A stretch of 64,000 bases of DNA, taken from positions 1 to 64,000 of the forward strand of contig JAKEEG010000056.1 of the NCBI GenBank assembly GCA_022616555.1, read 5' to 3'. This stretch comes from Ignavibacteriota bacterium. GTDB lineage: Bacteria > Bacteroidota > Ignavibacteria > UBA10030. The translations under genes were made by a program, and so were the position numbers. Shown here one piece after another: positions 26,738 through 36,578 of this stretch (within the stretch, counting starts at the first letter, position 1; every line of letters begins with the position of its first letter). The notes under the pieces were generated by a model that was not told the origin of the DNA, ran no database searches, and worked only from the letters and a program-made list of their open reading frames with translations.

Positions 26738-28911
26738 TGCCCGACCTTCATCTTTCGCTTTCCTATCATTCACTTCTTCTGGGCGCCGCCGCTGTTGCAG
26801 CATTTGTGCTTGCATGGTTTGTCTATCGTATCACAGTGCCTCCTGTCTCAAGCCGGCTGAGATGGCTTCTTACTGTTGTCCGCTGGCTCGCGCTATTTCT
26901 GTTGATTTTGTTTGTCGGCGAGCCGTTGCTCTCCCTGCTCAACCGTACGACACTGCCCCCGACAACGATGGTGCTCGTGGATAACTCCCGCAGCATGACG
27001 ATGAAAGACGGAAGCGGCGAGCGCGAAACCGTACTGAAGAATTTGGTTTCATCCGGCAACATAGGGGGCATTGCTTCGGCCGGGGCTATCCGTCACGCCT
27101 TGTTTGCAACAAAGGCGCGCGTGTTGGAATCGTTCACCGCTGATTCGCTGACGCTGGCAGGAAAGGGAACTGATATCGCCGCCGCGCTCAAGGAAATTAA
27201 AACGCTCTCAGCAACGAATAACATTCAAGCTGTTGTGCTTGTGACCGACGGAAACGTTACCGTCGGCAGCAGCCCTCTCTACGAAGCGGAGGAGCTCTCC
27301 CTGCCCGTGTTTACTATCGGCATCGGCGATACGAGCGAGCAACGCGACGTGCTCGTGCGAAAAGTGTTGACCAACTCCATCACGTACGTCGGCAACAACG
27401 TGCCCGTGCAAGTAACATTGAAAAGCTCTGGGTTCAACGGCGAACGCGTGGAAGTCACGCTGAACGGCGCAGAAGGCGAGCTCGACCGTAAAATCGTTAC
27501 GCTGCAAAATGGCACGCGAGAATATTCCGTTCCGCTCTCGATGACGCCCCGACAGGAGGGCACGCAGAAGTTCACCGTGGATGTCTCCCGCCTGAAGGAT
27601 GAGCTGACGTACGAAAACAACCGGCATAGCTTCTTCACCAAAGTTCTGAAGAGCAAAATGCGTGTTGCGCTTATCGCCGGGGCACCCAGCCCGGATGTCG
27701 CGTTTGTTCGCCGCGCGCTCGAATCAGACCCAAATATAGAAGTGCGCACGTTCATCGAGCGGGAAGGAGGACAATTGTACGAAGGCGCCTTGACTTCTGC
27801 CATCCTGAGAGAAGCAGAATGCCTCGTGCTCATCGGATTCCCGGAGGCTCAAAGCCCCGCCTCTGCCGTTGCGGCGATTGCTGAAGCAGCAGGCAACGGC
27901 ACTCCCGTGTTCTTTTTAGTCTCTCGCAGGTTGGATCTCGCGAAACTTCGCGCTCTGGAACCCAGCCTGCCGTTCTCGGTGCAAGGCATGTCAACGGACG
28001 AATCCCAGGCGTTCATCACCGTACCCGACGCTCAACGGAATAACGCGCTGTTGAAGCTTTCAACAAGCGACGGCACCGACCAATGGACGCAATTAGCGCC
28101 GGTCTTCAAGCTGCAAGCAAATTTCCGAGCGAAGCCTGAAGCAGAGGTGCTCGCCACGACGCGGATTCAAAACTTCGCGACAGCGGAGCCGTTCCTGCTT
28201 AGCCGCAACATCAACCGGAGAAAATCGCTGGCAATTCTGGGCTACGGCATCTGGCGGTGGACGATGCTTGCCGATAACACATCCGGCTCGAATACATTAC
28301 TGGAAGAGTTTTTAAGCAACGCCGTGCGATGGCTGACTACGAGAGAAGACGACCGCCGAGTGCGAGTCCAACCTGTGCGCGAAACCTTCGGTGGAACGGA
28401 GCCTGTTGAATTCGCCGCGCAAGTGTACGACGAAAATTACAGGCCGGTCGATAATGCCGATGTAACGGTGAGCATGCGCCAGTCCGGCGCGTCTGGTGAC
28501 GCGCAAGATGAAATGAAACTCTCACCCGTCGGTAACGGCCAGTACGAAGGCTCACTGGATTTTCTCAATGAAGGCGATTACCGCTACAGCGCAACTGCGC
28601 GCGTCAACGGCGATGTTGCCGGAGAAGACAACGGCACATTCTCCGTCGGCGGGCTGAACATCGAATTTCTTGAAACCCGCATGAACAAAGAGCTTCTGCA
28701 ACAAATTGCGTCGCGGACGGGAGGAGCTTACTATTCCCCGGGCGACGTCGCCTCTCTTGCCTCAGACATCGCCGCATTACCCGGCTTTAAGCCGCGTGAA
28801 TCCGTACAATCCGAGGACATCGAGCTCTGGAATAAAAGCTGGATGCTAGGGTTGGTGGTAGGGTTATTTTCCCTCGAGTGGTTTGTACGAAAACGAAATG
28901 GCATGCTGTAA
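26737..28911 (+). CDS. VWA/BatA-like membrane protein, glutamine-amidotransferase-like
   Basis: TMVLVDNSRSMTMKD MIDAS-like motif, N- and C-terminal TMs; start overlaps previous stop. Confidence 0.82.
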   Translation: MPDLHLSLSYHSLLLGAAAVAAFVLAWFVYRITVPPVSSRLRWLLTVVRWLALFLLILFVGEPLLSLLNRTTLPPTTMVLVDNSRSMTMKDGSGERETVLKNLVSSGNIGGIASAGAIRHALFATKARVLESFTADSLTLAGKGTDIAAALKEIKTLSATNNIQAVVLVTDGNVTVGSSPLYEAEELSLPVFTIGIGDTSEQRDVLVRKVLTNSITYVGNNVPVQVTLKSSGFNGERVEVTLNGAEGELDRKIVTLQNGTREYSVPLSMTPRQEGTQKFTVDVSRLKDELTYENNRHSFFTKVLKSKMRVALIAGAPSPDVAFVRRALESDPNIEVRTFIEREGGQLYEGALTSAILREAECLVLIGFPEAQSPASAVAAIAEAAGNGTPVFFLVSRRLDLAKLRALEPSLPFSVQGMSTDESQAFITVPDAQRNNALLKLSTSDGTDQWTQLAPVFKLQANFRAKPEAEVLATTRIQNFATAEPFLLSRNINRRKSLAILGYGIWRWTMLADNTSGSNTLLEEFLSNAVRWLTTREDDRRVRVQPVRETFGGTEPVEFAAQVYDENYRPVDNADVTVSMRQSGASGDAQDEMKLSPVGNGQYEGSLDFLNEGDYRYSATARVNGDVAGEDNGTFSVGGLNIEFLETRMNKELLQQIASRTGGAYYSPGDVASLASDIAALPGFKPRESVQSEDIELWNKSWMLGLVVGLFSLEWFVRKRNGML

Positions 28912-29058
28912 AAAAAGTATTAAGTATAGAGTAGCAAGTATTTTGAATTGTGATGGAGAATAGATTTCTTCGTGCTGCTTTGTGCCTGTACGCCGGAGTG
29001 CGTTTTGGCACGCAGGCGTATCCTTCGTGGATAAAAATATTCTGCACACCCGTACCGT

Positions 29059-30303
29059 ATGAACATTCCCGTCCTGACTCTTGCTGCCGTGTTCGTGCTC
29101 ATCGCGGTCAGGCAAGTCGGCACCCTCCGTCTTCAGATATGGCAAATCATGGCGCTAGGCGCTTCCGTCGTTTTGGTTGCCGGAAGCATTTCACCGCGCG
29201 AAGCCCTCACCGCCATCGACCTGGATGTGATGGCGTTCTTGTTCGGCATGTTTGTTGTCGGACAAGCGCTGGAGGAAAGCGGTTACCTTGCGCATCTTTC
29301 TTACAAATATATCAAGCGGGCAAAGACTATCGACAGCCTGCTGCTTGCGATACTCTTCGGTGCCGGAGCGGCGTCTGCGTTCCTTATGAACGACACGCTT
29401 GCCATCATCGGAACACCTGTCGTCTTGCTTCTCGCCCGCAAACACGCGATGTCGCCAAAGCTTCTGCTCATCACCCTGTGCGTTGCCATCACCATTGGTA
29501 GCGTGACAAGCCCTATCGGTAACCCACAGAACCTGCTCATCGCACTCAACGGAAATATGCCGAATCCTTTTGTAACGTTTTTGAGCTGGCTGTTTATCCC
29601 CACTGTCATCAACCTCTTGATTGCCCATCGTGTGCTCAAACATTATTTCCGTGAAGAGTTTCATGAAACTGAATTATCGCACTCGCAGGAACCCATCCGA
29701 AACCATGAGCTTGCGTTCCTTGCGCGGATTGCTCTCGGCATCGTGCTTGTGCTCGTCGCCGTGAAGATTCTCGCCGTTGTTATTCTTCCGTCTGTTAATA
29801 TCCCGCTGACCTCAATCGCACTTATCGCTGCGTTGCCGGTACTGCTCGGCAGCAAGCAGCGGCTGCATATTCTGCGGCGGGTTGACTGGCAGACGCTCGC
29901 GTTTTTCGCCGCCATGTTTGTGTTGATGGAAAGCGTGTGGCTGACCGGTTTTTTTCAAAACATCATCGCGCGCATGAACCTCGACCTCGGCGCTGTTCCC
30001 GTTATTATTGGCTTGAGCGTGATAGTGAGCCAATTCATTTCCAACGTGCCGCTTGTTGCGTTATTCCAGCCAGCGCTCGTTCAAGCCGGCGCCGGTGCGC
30101 AAGTGTTGATGGCGCTCGCCGCCGGAAGCACCATCGCCGGCAATCTGTTTATCCTCGGCGCGGCGAGCAACGTCATCGTCATCCAAACAGCAGAGAAGCG
30201 CGCGGGGGAGACGGTGACATTTTGGGAATTTGCGCGTATCGGCATCCCGTTAACAGCGCTCAATGTGCTTGTGTATTGGCTCTTTATTATTCTTATGTCA
30301 TAG
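29059..30303 (+). CDS. Anion/arsenite-type (ArsB/NhaD superfamily) transporter
   Basis: SAFLMNDTLAIIGTPVVLLLARK, GSVTSPIGNPQNLLIA. Confidence 0.88.
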   Translation: MNIPVLTLAAVFVLIAVRQVGTLRLQIWQIMALGASVVLVAGSISPREALTAIDLDVMAFLFGMFVVGQALEESGYLAHLSYKYIKRAKTIDSLLLAILFGAGAASAFLMNDTLAIIGTPVVLLLARKHAMSPKLLLITLCVAITIGSVTSPIGNPQNLLIALNGNMPNPFVTFLSWLFIPTVINLLIAHRVLKHYFREEFHETELSHSQEPIRNHELAFLARIALGIVLVLVAVKILAVVILPSVNIPLTSIALIAALPVLLGSKQRLHILRRVDWQTLAFFAAMFVLMESVWLTGFFQNIIARMNLDLGAVPVIIGLSVIVSQFISNVPLVALFQPALVQAGAGAQVLMALAAGSTIAGNLFILGAASNVIVIQTAEKRAGETVTFWEFARIGIPLTALNVLVYWLFIILMS

Positions 30304-30661
30304 GTCGCAGGTTGAAATGAGCGTTTCTCAAGATATTTTTGAAACCTTGTTTATTCTCCCTATCAAATTCTTTCCATAGAGCCTTTTAGAGCAACTTTCT
30401 CTGCCGACTCTAGTAAGATACCACCCAGAGATGATGGGGAAAATCCATCGCCGATTGGGGAATTTCCATCGGGGTCGCAGGAAGCAGTCAGGATGGTCAG
30501 AACGGGCTTTTCGTTTCGATAACGTGTTTTCGCCGCATTTTTCGCATTATAACATACAACCTGCGCACCTACAACAGTTCTGGTAACTCTCCAAAAGTTT
30601 TGAGATATTTCTTCCCCTGTACACGCAGTGCTGGATTTACTCAATCTGAAAAAGGAATTTC

Positions 30662-32272
30662 ATGCGTACATTATTCGCTTTTTCTCTGCTGCTGTTGCTC
30701 GGCTGGCAAAGTCCTCAAGACCCACCGTATGATTTCATCATCAAAGGCGCACGCATTATCGACGGAAGCGGCAACCCATGGTACGCGGGAGATATCGGCA
30801 TTACGGACGGGAAAATTGCCGCCATCGGCAGACTGGATACGGATCTCGCGAAAAACTTCAAAGACGTGCACGAGCTTATCGTCGCACCCGGCTTCATCGA
30901 TGTGCACACGCACGTGGAGCGCAGCATACGCGAGCAACCGACCGCGGATAATTACCTGTTCGACGGCGTTACATCGATCATCACGGGCAACTGCGGTGGA
31001 TCTGTCACCGACCTCGACGCGTTCTTTGCAGAGCTGCGCGATAGCGCCATTTCGCTTAACGTCGCGACACTCATCGGGCATAACAGCGTGCGCCGCGCGG
31101 TCATGGGTTTGGCGCAACGCGACCCGACACCGGAAGAGCAGACACAAATGGAGGAGCTTGTCGATACAGCTATGCGTTCCGGAGCCGTGGGATTCTCAAC
31201 AGGCTTGATTTACCTCCCCGGCACATACTCCAAAACTCCGGAAGTCCTCGGCATGGCGAAGGCCGCCTCGCGGCGCAACGGCGTGTATGCGTCACACATC
31301 CGCAACGAAGGGAACGATGAGCAGATGGATATTTTCGGCGCGATCGCCGAGGCGATCAATATCGGCCGCGAGGCACACATGCCCGTGGAGATTTCGCATT
31401 TCAAGGTCTCCAGCAAAAAGCTCTGGGGACAGAGTGTAAAAACAATCGGGTTTATCGAAAAAGCGCGGGCGGAGGGGCTCGACGTTACGGTCGACCAGTA
31501 CCCCTACACCGCCTCGAGCACAAATTTAGGCGTTCTCGCTCCGTCGTGGGCGCTGGCAGACGGCGACAGCGCTATGAAAATGCGCTTCAACGACCCTGCA
31601 ACGCGGAAGAAGATCGTCGCCGATATGAAAAAGTCGCTCGACCGCGCGGGCAGAAACAACTACAGCTACGCGTTTGTTGCACGCTGCCGCTGGGATTCCA
31701 CGCTCGAAGGCAAATCTATCTCGCAAATCAACAAAGAGCTGAAGCGCAAAGCCACGCTGGATAATGAAATCAAAACTGTGCTGGAGATGATCGAGAAAGG
31801 CGGCGCGAGCATGATTTACCATACAATGGGCGACGAGGACGTCAAGCGCATCATGCAATACCCGTATTCCATGGTCGCATCGGACGGCGGTGTGATTAAA
31901 TTCGGAGACGGCATGCCGCACCCGCGCAACTACGGCACGAATGCCCGCGTGCTCGGGCATTTCGTGCGCGAGAAGAAAATCCTGCGCCTAGAAGAAGCAA
32001 TCCGCAAGATGACGTCACTCCCAGCGCAGCGTTTCGGCTTCACTGACCGCGGGCTTATACGCCCCGGTATGTGGGCGGATTTAGTGGTATTTGATGAGAA
32101 GACTGTGACCGACCGCTCAACGTTTGAAAAACCGCACGCGTATTCGACAGGCATTCATTATGTCTTCGTGAACGGCATCGCCGTTATCAACCACGAGAGC
32201 CATACCGGCGCGCGCCCCGGGCAGATTATTTTAGGTCCGGCAACAGAGAAAAAAATTTCTATGTCAGAATAG
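30662..32272 (+). CDS. N-acyl-D-amino-acid deacylase family amidohydrolase
   Basis: APGFIDVHTHVERSIREQPTADNYLFDGVTSIITGNCGGS; ASDGGVIKFGDGMPHPRNYGTNARVLGHFVREK. Confidence 0.92.
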   Translation: MRTLFAFSLLLLLGWQSPQDPPYDFIIKGARIIDGSGNPWYAGDIGITDGKIAAIGRLDTDLAKNFKDVHELIVAPGFIDVHTHVERSIREQPTADNYLFDGVTSIITGNCGGSVTDLDAFFAELRDSAISLNVATLIGHNSVRRAVMGLAQRDPTPEEQTQMEELVDTAMRSGAVGFSTGLIYLPGTYSKTPEVLGMAKAASRRNGVYASHIRNEGNDEQMDIFGAIAEAINIGREAHMPVEISHFKVSSKKLWGQSVKTIGFIEKARAEGLDVTVDQYPYTASSTNLGVLAPSWALADGDSAMKMRFNDPATRKKIVADMKKSLDRAGRNNYSYAFVARCRWDSTLEGKSISQINKELKRKATLDNEIKTVLEMIEKGGASMIYHTMGDEDVKRIMQYPYSMVASDGGVIKFGDGMPHPRNYGTNARVLGHFVREKKILRLEEAIRKMTSLPAQRFGFTDRGLIRPGMWADLVVFDEKTVTDRSTFEKPHAYSTGIHYVFVNGIAVINHESHTGARPGQIILGPATEKKISMSE

Positions 32273-32283
32273 GAGGAACTCGT

Positions 32284-32538
32284 ATGAATCGCTATTTGGT
32301 CGTATCACCGCACACGCAGGAAGATTGCGCCAAAGCCATTAAAATTGTCGAAGCTGCAAGCGGTCTTACGCGCTGGGATTGGGGCTGCAAGGATGGCGAG
32401 CACTGCGGTTGGGTGGTCGTCGAAGCGGAGAGCAACCAGCAGGCGCTGCTCGTTGTGCCACCGCTTGAGCGTCATAAGGCGCGGGCAATCAAGTTAGTGC
32501 GCTTCACACCGGAAGAAATCCGGGCAATGCACGCGTAA
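32284..32538 (+). CDS. Conserved small hypothetical protein
   Basis: 84 aa ORF with good spacing to previous gene; ribosome-binding site AGGAGG upstream. Confidence 0.65.
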   Translation: MNRYLVVSPHTQEDCAKAIKIVEAASGLTRWDWGCKDGEHCGWVVVEAESNQQALLVVPPLERHKARAIKLVRFTPEEIRAMHA

Positions 32539-32613
32539 GTTAAGAATAGGACGCGGAAAGAGCGGATAAGTTTGTTTTTTGCATCTCGCGACATTTGTAA
32601 CTAAGTTATTCTC

Positions 32614-32712
32614 ATGACCCAGAATCAAAAACTCCGTATCGCTATAGCATTAGCATTAATCATTGGTTGGGTTGCCGTAGTCTTCTTCCGCTCCGGGACC
32701 GCGTGGGGCTAA
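32614..32712 (+). CDS. Possible 32-aa single-TM small protein
   Basis: ATG...TAA: MTQNQKLRIAIALALIIGWVAVVFFRSGTAWG; below ORF-track length cutoff. Confidence 0.4.
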   Translation: MTQNQKLRIAIALALIIGWVAVVFFRSGTAWG

Positions 32713-32767
32713 ACCCCCGACAAAATTGACGATCTGCACATTGCCGATTGACGATTGAACATGCCTC

Positions 32768-33919
32768 ATGTCTGCCCTGCCTAATACCCGCCCCGTTTCG
32801 CTTGATGTTTTCCGCGGCGCCACCATAGCGGGCATGATGCTGGTGAATAACCCCGGCGACTGGAGCTATGTGTACCCGCCTTTCCGGCACGCCGCGTGGC
32901 ACGGCTGGACATACACCGACACGGTCTTCCCATTTTTCCTTTGGATCGTCGGCGTCGCAATGACGTTCTCCTTCGCCAAACGCATCGAGCGCGGAGAAAA
33001 CGCCGCTACTCTCGCTCTTCACATAACCAAACGCTCAGCCATCATTTTCGTACTCGGTCTGTTGCTCGCGGCATTCCCGTTTGGGCTTGTGTTCAATAAC
33101 AATTTTTCATTCGCAACGTTGCGCATCCCCGGCGTGCTGCAGCGCATCGCTGTGTGCTATTTCGTGGTTGGCTTACTGTTTCTCCGCTCAAACTACAAGC
33201 AACAATTGCTCATCACCGCTGCGCTGCTTGTGTTCTACTGGCTGGCTATGATGCTCATCCCGGTGCCCGGCTATGGAGCGGGCGTACTGGAACCGACCGG
33301 AAATCTCTGCTGGTACATCGATTCAAACCTCCTTGCGGGACACACATGGACGGGCGCGCCTGTTCCGGGTTTCGATCCCGAGGGAATCTTCAGCACCATA
33401 CCGGCAATCGCTACGACGCTCTTCGGCGTGTTGACCGGACATTTGCTGCGCTCCGAAAAAACAGCGGAAGAAAAAACCATCTGGCTGTTTGTGTACGGAA
33501 GCCTCCTGCTTTTTGCCGGTGCTGTGATGGACCTCTGGTTTCCGATTAACAAGAATCTATGGACAAGCTCGTACGCAGTCTTCATGGCGGGCATGTCGAT
33601 GGTGGTGTTGGGCGTTTGTTATTGGCTTATCGATGTGCGCGGGCTGATAAAAAACCTTACGAAGCCGCTTGAGATTTATGGCATCAACGCCATCACCGTC
33701 TATGTGCTCGCGGGGTTGTTTGCCAAGCTTTCCTGGCTTATCAAATTTGAGAATGCTGACGGGACGCTTATTTCGTTGAAAAGCTGGTATTATGAGACAC
33801 TCTTCCTGCCGCTTGGCGACCCGATGGTTGTCTCGTTTCTCCATTCGCTGGCGTATGTTGCAGGCTTGTATCTTGTTGCGTATGTTATGTATCGTTACAA
33901 ATGGATTATCAAGGTGTAA
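32768..33919 (+). CDS. DUF5009 / heparan-alpha-glucosaminide N-acetyltransferase-like membrane protein
   Basis: RPVSLDVFRGATIAGMMLVNNPGDWSYVYPPFRHAAWHGWTYTDTVFPFFLWIVG. Confidence 0.92.
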   Translation: MSALPNTRPVSLDVFRGATIAGMMLVNNPGDWSYVYPPFRHAAWHGWTYTDTVFPFFLWIVGVAMTFSFAKRIERGENAATLALHITKRSAIIFVLGLLLAAFPFGLVFNNNFSFATLRIPGVLQRIAVCYFVVGLLFLRSNYKQQLLITAALLVFYWLAMMLIPVPGYGAGVLEPTGNLCWYIDSNLLAGHTWTGAPVPGFDPEGIFSTIPAIATTLFGVLTGHLLRSEKTAEEKTIWLFVYGSLLLFAGAVMDLWFPINKNLWTSSYAVFMAGMSMVVLGVCYWLIDVRGLIKNLTKPLEIYGINAITVYVLAGLFAKLSWLIKFENADGTLISLKSWYYETLFLPLGDPMVVSFLHSLAYVAGLYLVAYVMYRYKWIIKV

Positions 33920-33926
33920 CTCCTTC

Positions 33927-34883
33927 ATGCACAACCCGCTCATAGAACCCGCATCGTCTTCACGCCACAACGGAAGCTCCGTCTCCCAGCAAAAGTTCGC
34001 CATCTCGCTCTCGCTCATCGTCGGCTTCCTGATGCTCGCGGGGAAAACCTACGCCTACGCCATCACCGGATCGGCAGCAATTCTCTCGGATGCGGCGGAA
34101 TCCGTCGTGCACGTCTTTGCCGTTGCGTTCGCTGCATTCAGCCTCTGGCTCAGCTTGAAGCCACCCGATACGAGTCACCCCTACGGGCACGAGAAAATCA
34201 GTTTCTTCTCCGCTGGGATGGAAGGGATGATGATTGTGCTCGCAGCGATCTTCATTATCTACGAAGCGATACAAAAATGGCTGGGCGGAATGGAATTACA
34301 GAATCTCGGCACGGGCACGGTCTACACCGCGGCAGCGACTGCCATCAACGCGGCGCTTGGCGGCTATCTTGTGTGGCAGGGCAAGCGGCATAAATCGATC
34401 ATCCTCATCGCCAACGGCAAGCATGTGTTGACCGACTCGTGGACAAGCTTTGGGGTTATCGTAGGGTTGTTGCTCACCATTTGGACGGGCTGGCTGCCGT
34501 TCGACCCGATACTCGCGATACTTGTTGCATTCAACATTCTGTGGTCCGGCAGCAAACTCTTGCGGCAATCTGTGGGAGGATTGATGGACGAGGGCGACCC
34601 GGAATTGGAACGGCAACTGCGCGCGTTGCTCGACGCCGAGACGCAAAAGCGCGGACTCTGGTACCATGAGTTGCGCTATAGGCAAAGCGGCGCGTCGCTG
34701 TGGGTGGAAGCGCATCTGTTGTTTCCCCGTGGAGAGATGATCGAAGACGCTCACCGCAAGGCGACAGAAATCGAAGCAGCAGTGAAGCAAGCCTTCTCGC
34801 TTCCGGTTAACATTATCACGCACTTAGAACCGCGCGAAGGACACGACGAGATCCACCAGAAAATTAAAGCCGCGAAAGACTAA
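33927..34883 (+). CDS. Cation diffusion facilitator transporter
   Basis: GSAAILSDAAESVVHVFAVAFAAFSL, HPYGHEKISFFSAGMEG. Confidence 0.93.
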   Translation: MHNPLIEPASSSRHNGSSVSQQKFAISLSLIVGFLMLAGKTYAYAITGSAAILSDAAESVVHVFAVAFAAFSLWLSLKPPDTSHPYGHEKISFFSAGMEGMMIVLAAIFIIYEAIQKWLGGMELQNLGTGTVYTAAATAINAALGGYLVWQGKRHKSIILIANGKHVLTDSWTSFGVIVGLLLTIWTGWLPFDPILAILVAFNILWSGSKLLRQSVGGLMDEGDPELERQLRALLDAETQKRGLWYHELRYRQSGASLWVEAHLLFPRGEMIEDAHRKATEIEAAVKQAFSLPVNIITHLEPREGHDEIHQKIKAAKD

Positions 34884-34886
34884 TAC

Positions 34887-35897
34887 CTACCTGTTAAACT
34901 TCGTCGCCAGCAATTCTCCCTCTCCCGAAAACTCAAACACGAGAATAAACGGCTGCCGGCGCTCGGACTCTGCGACACCTAACGCATTGCCGATGGCCTC
35001 CGTCATCTTCGGGTCGAATGAGAACTGCATATCCCGCATCCCCACAATGTGCCCTTTATCTGTTTCCCTGGATTGTATCAGAGGATGCCGGGCAAATTTC
35101 ATAAACCACTTCGCTTCTTCTGTCTCTAACGCACGCTCGACAAACTCATCTGAGGCTTGTGTCGATTTCGTGAATGCCGGCGGCTCCGGGTTATCGAAGA
35201 TGGAAAAGTGAGCTTGATAAACGCCATCGCTTGCCTGCACTAATCCCATCCAGCGAAAGATACTGAGCGGCTGGGCGAGAGCGGAGATACGCTCCGCCTC
35301 AATTCCGCGTTCCTTGGCGGTTTGGGTGACACGGTTGACGGCAATGCCGTGAGAGGCCATTTCCACCAACAGATACGAAACCACAAACACACCGCCTGCG
35401 AGCGTAAACGCACGGCTATGCCTCTTGATACGTTTCCCGAGGAACATCAAAATGATGAGGGTAATCGTGAACAGCGGGTCGATGATAAACATCCAGTCAA
35501 GCGAGTACCGTTCCGCCGAGAGCGGAGCGAATAACTGTGTGCCGAACGCGGTGATCAAATCGAAAAAGATGTGGAGATAAACGCCGATGAGCGCGGTAAG
35601 CCAGAGCAGTTTAAGATTCTTCACTGAAGTAACAAGGTAAGCTACGAGAGCGGGGAGAAACGCGAGCACCGGCGCAAACAGAAGCGAGTGTGTGATACTC
35701 CGGTGATGCTTAATGACAAAAAACGGGTCTCCAGCCCAATTGAACAGCGCGTCGATGTCCGGCAGGTTCGCGCAGATAACGGTCAGCCAAAATACCGTGC
35801 GATACATGGATTTCTGCTCCGGCTGCGCTGCATGCCTGTTGGTCTCGATAATCTTCGCCGCGAGCGCGCCGGTAAGGCTGTGCGTGATGTTATCCAT
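34887..35897 (-). CDS. YbcI/DUF457-type membrane-bound metal-dependent hydrolase
   Basis: MDNITHSLTGALAAKI; CANLPDIDALF; HHRSITHSLLFAPVLAFLPA. Confidence 0.9.
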   Translation of the reverse strand: MDNITHSLTGALAAKIIETNRHAAQPEQKSMYRTVFWLTVICANLPDIDALFNWAGDPFFVIKHHRSITHSLLFAPVLAFLPALVAYLVTSVKNLKLLWLTALIGVYLHIFFDLITAFGTQLFAPLSAERYSLDWMFIIDPLFTITLIILMFLGKRIKRHSRAFTLAGGVFVVSYLLVEMASHGIAVNRVTQTAKERGIEAERISALAQPLSIFRWMGLVQASDGVYQAHFSIFDNPEPPAFTKSTQASDEFVERALETEEAKWFMKFARHPLIQSRETDKGHIVGMRDMQFSFDPKMTEAIGNALGVAESERRQPFILVFEFSGEGELLATKFNR

Positions 35898-35905
35898 AAG
35901 GAAAT

Positions 35906-35990
35906 TGTCATTGCGAGGCGCTCTATGCCGAAGCAATCTAACCGCAGAAGAAAAACGAGATTGCTTCGCTGGAAAACGCTCGCAATGACA
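35906..35990. repeat. MITE-like hairpin repeat, TGTCATTGCGAG...CTCGCAATGACA (copy 1)
   Basis: 12-bp perfect terminal inverted repeats; near-identical inverted copy at 41185-41267. Confidence 0.85.
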
Positions 35991-36015
35991 AATTTAAGTT
36001 ATTTTGAGAAGGCTT

Positions 36016-36339
36016 TTAGTGTTTTTGCTGAACGGCGATGGAGTATGACCGCTGAAGAAGGGCAATCGCTTCTTCGACATCCGCTCCCTCGCGAATGTAA
36101 AAGCTCACCCAGCCGCTTTCGGGCAACACATGGTGCGGCTCGACCTTCCCGCTCTCAATTAATTCATTGCGGATATTCATCGGAAACGGAATATCCACCA
36201 GCGAATCACCGTGGATATGTCCCAACTCCCGTTTCCCCAGCCTGAACTCCACGCCGCCGAATCGGTGCGGATGAACGGTGACGCCTTCCCATCCCTTTGC
36301 AGCATCTTGTATCTTCTGTTGTGCTCCAACGATTGACAT
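36016..36339 (-). CDS. Luciferase-domain (DUF5519-like) small protein
   Basis: HRFGGVEFRLGKRELGHIHGDSLVDIPFP...HVLPESGWVSFYIR. Confidence 0.82.
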   Translation of the reverse strand: MSIVGAQQKIQDAAKGWEGVTVHPHRFGGVEFRLGKRELGHIHGDSLVDIPFPMNIRNELIESGKVEPHHVLPESGWVSFYIREGADVEEAIALLQRSYSIAVQQKH

Positions 36340-36578
36340 AGTTTAATTGGTACTGATTTGAATGAATCATCACGTATACTAAACATAAGACGAAAGCGAC
36401 CACCCCGTCCCACTGTAAAACAGCGGGACACCCCTCCTTAGGTAAGGAGGGGAAAAAAGCTCCGGACTAAAGTATTTTTGTCCCCCTAAACAAGGGGACG
36501 TGTTCTGTCCGCCGCGGCGGATGGAACGCAGGGGGTCTCTTTATGCACAGAGCATAACAAGATCACTCCTTGCACTCA

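Noticed and set aside
30363-30644. 93-aa minus-strand ORF between transporter and amidohydrolase
   Set aside because: No recognisable domain; could be a remnant but cannot be supported from sequence alone.
36421-36545. CCCCTCCTTA-GG-TAAGGAGGGG and similar CCTCCCC/GGGGAGG hairpins (also near 2170-2250, 39630-39720, 45180-45260, 51349-51371)
   Set aside because: Typical dispersed intergenic hairpins; individually not distinctive enough for separate findings.
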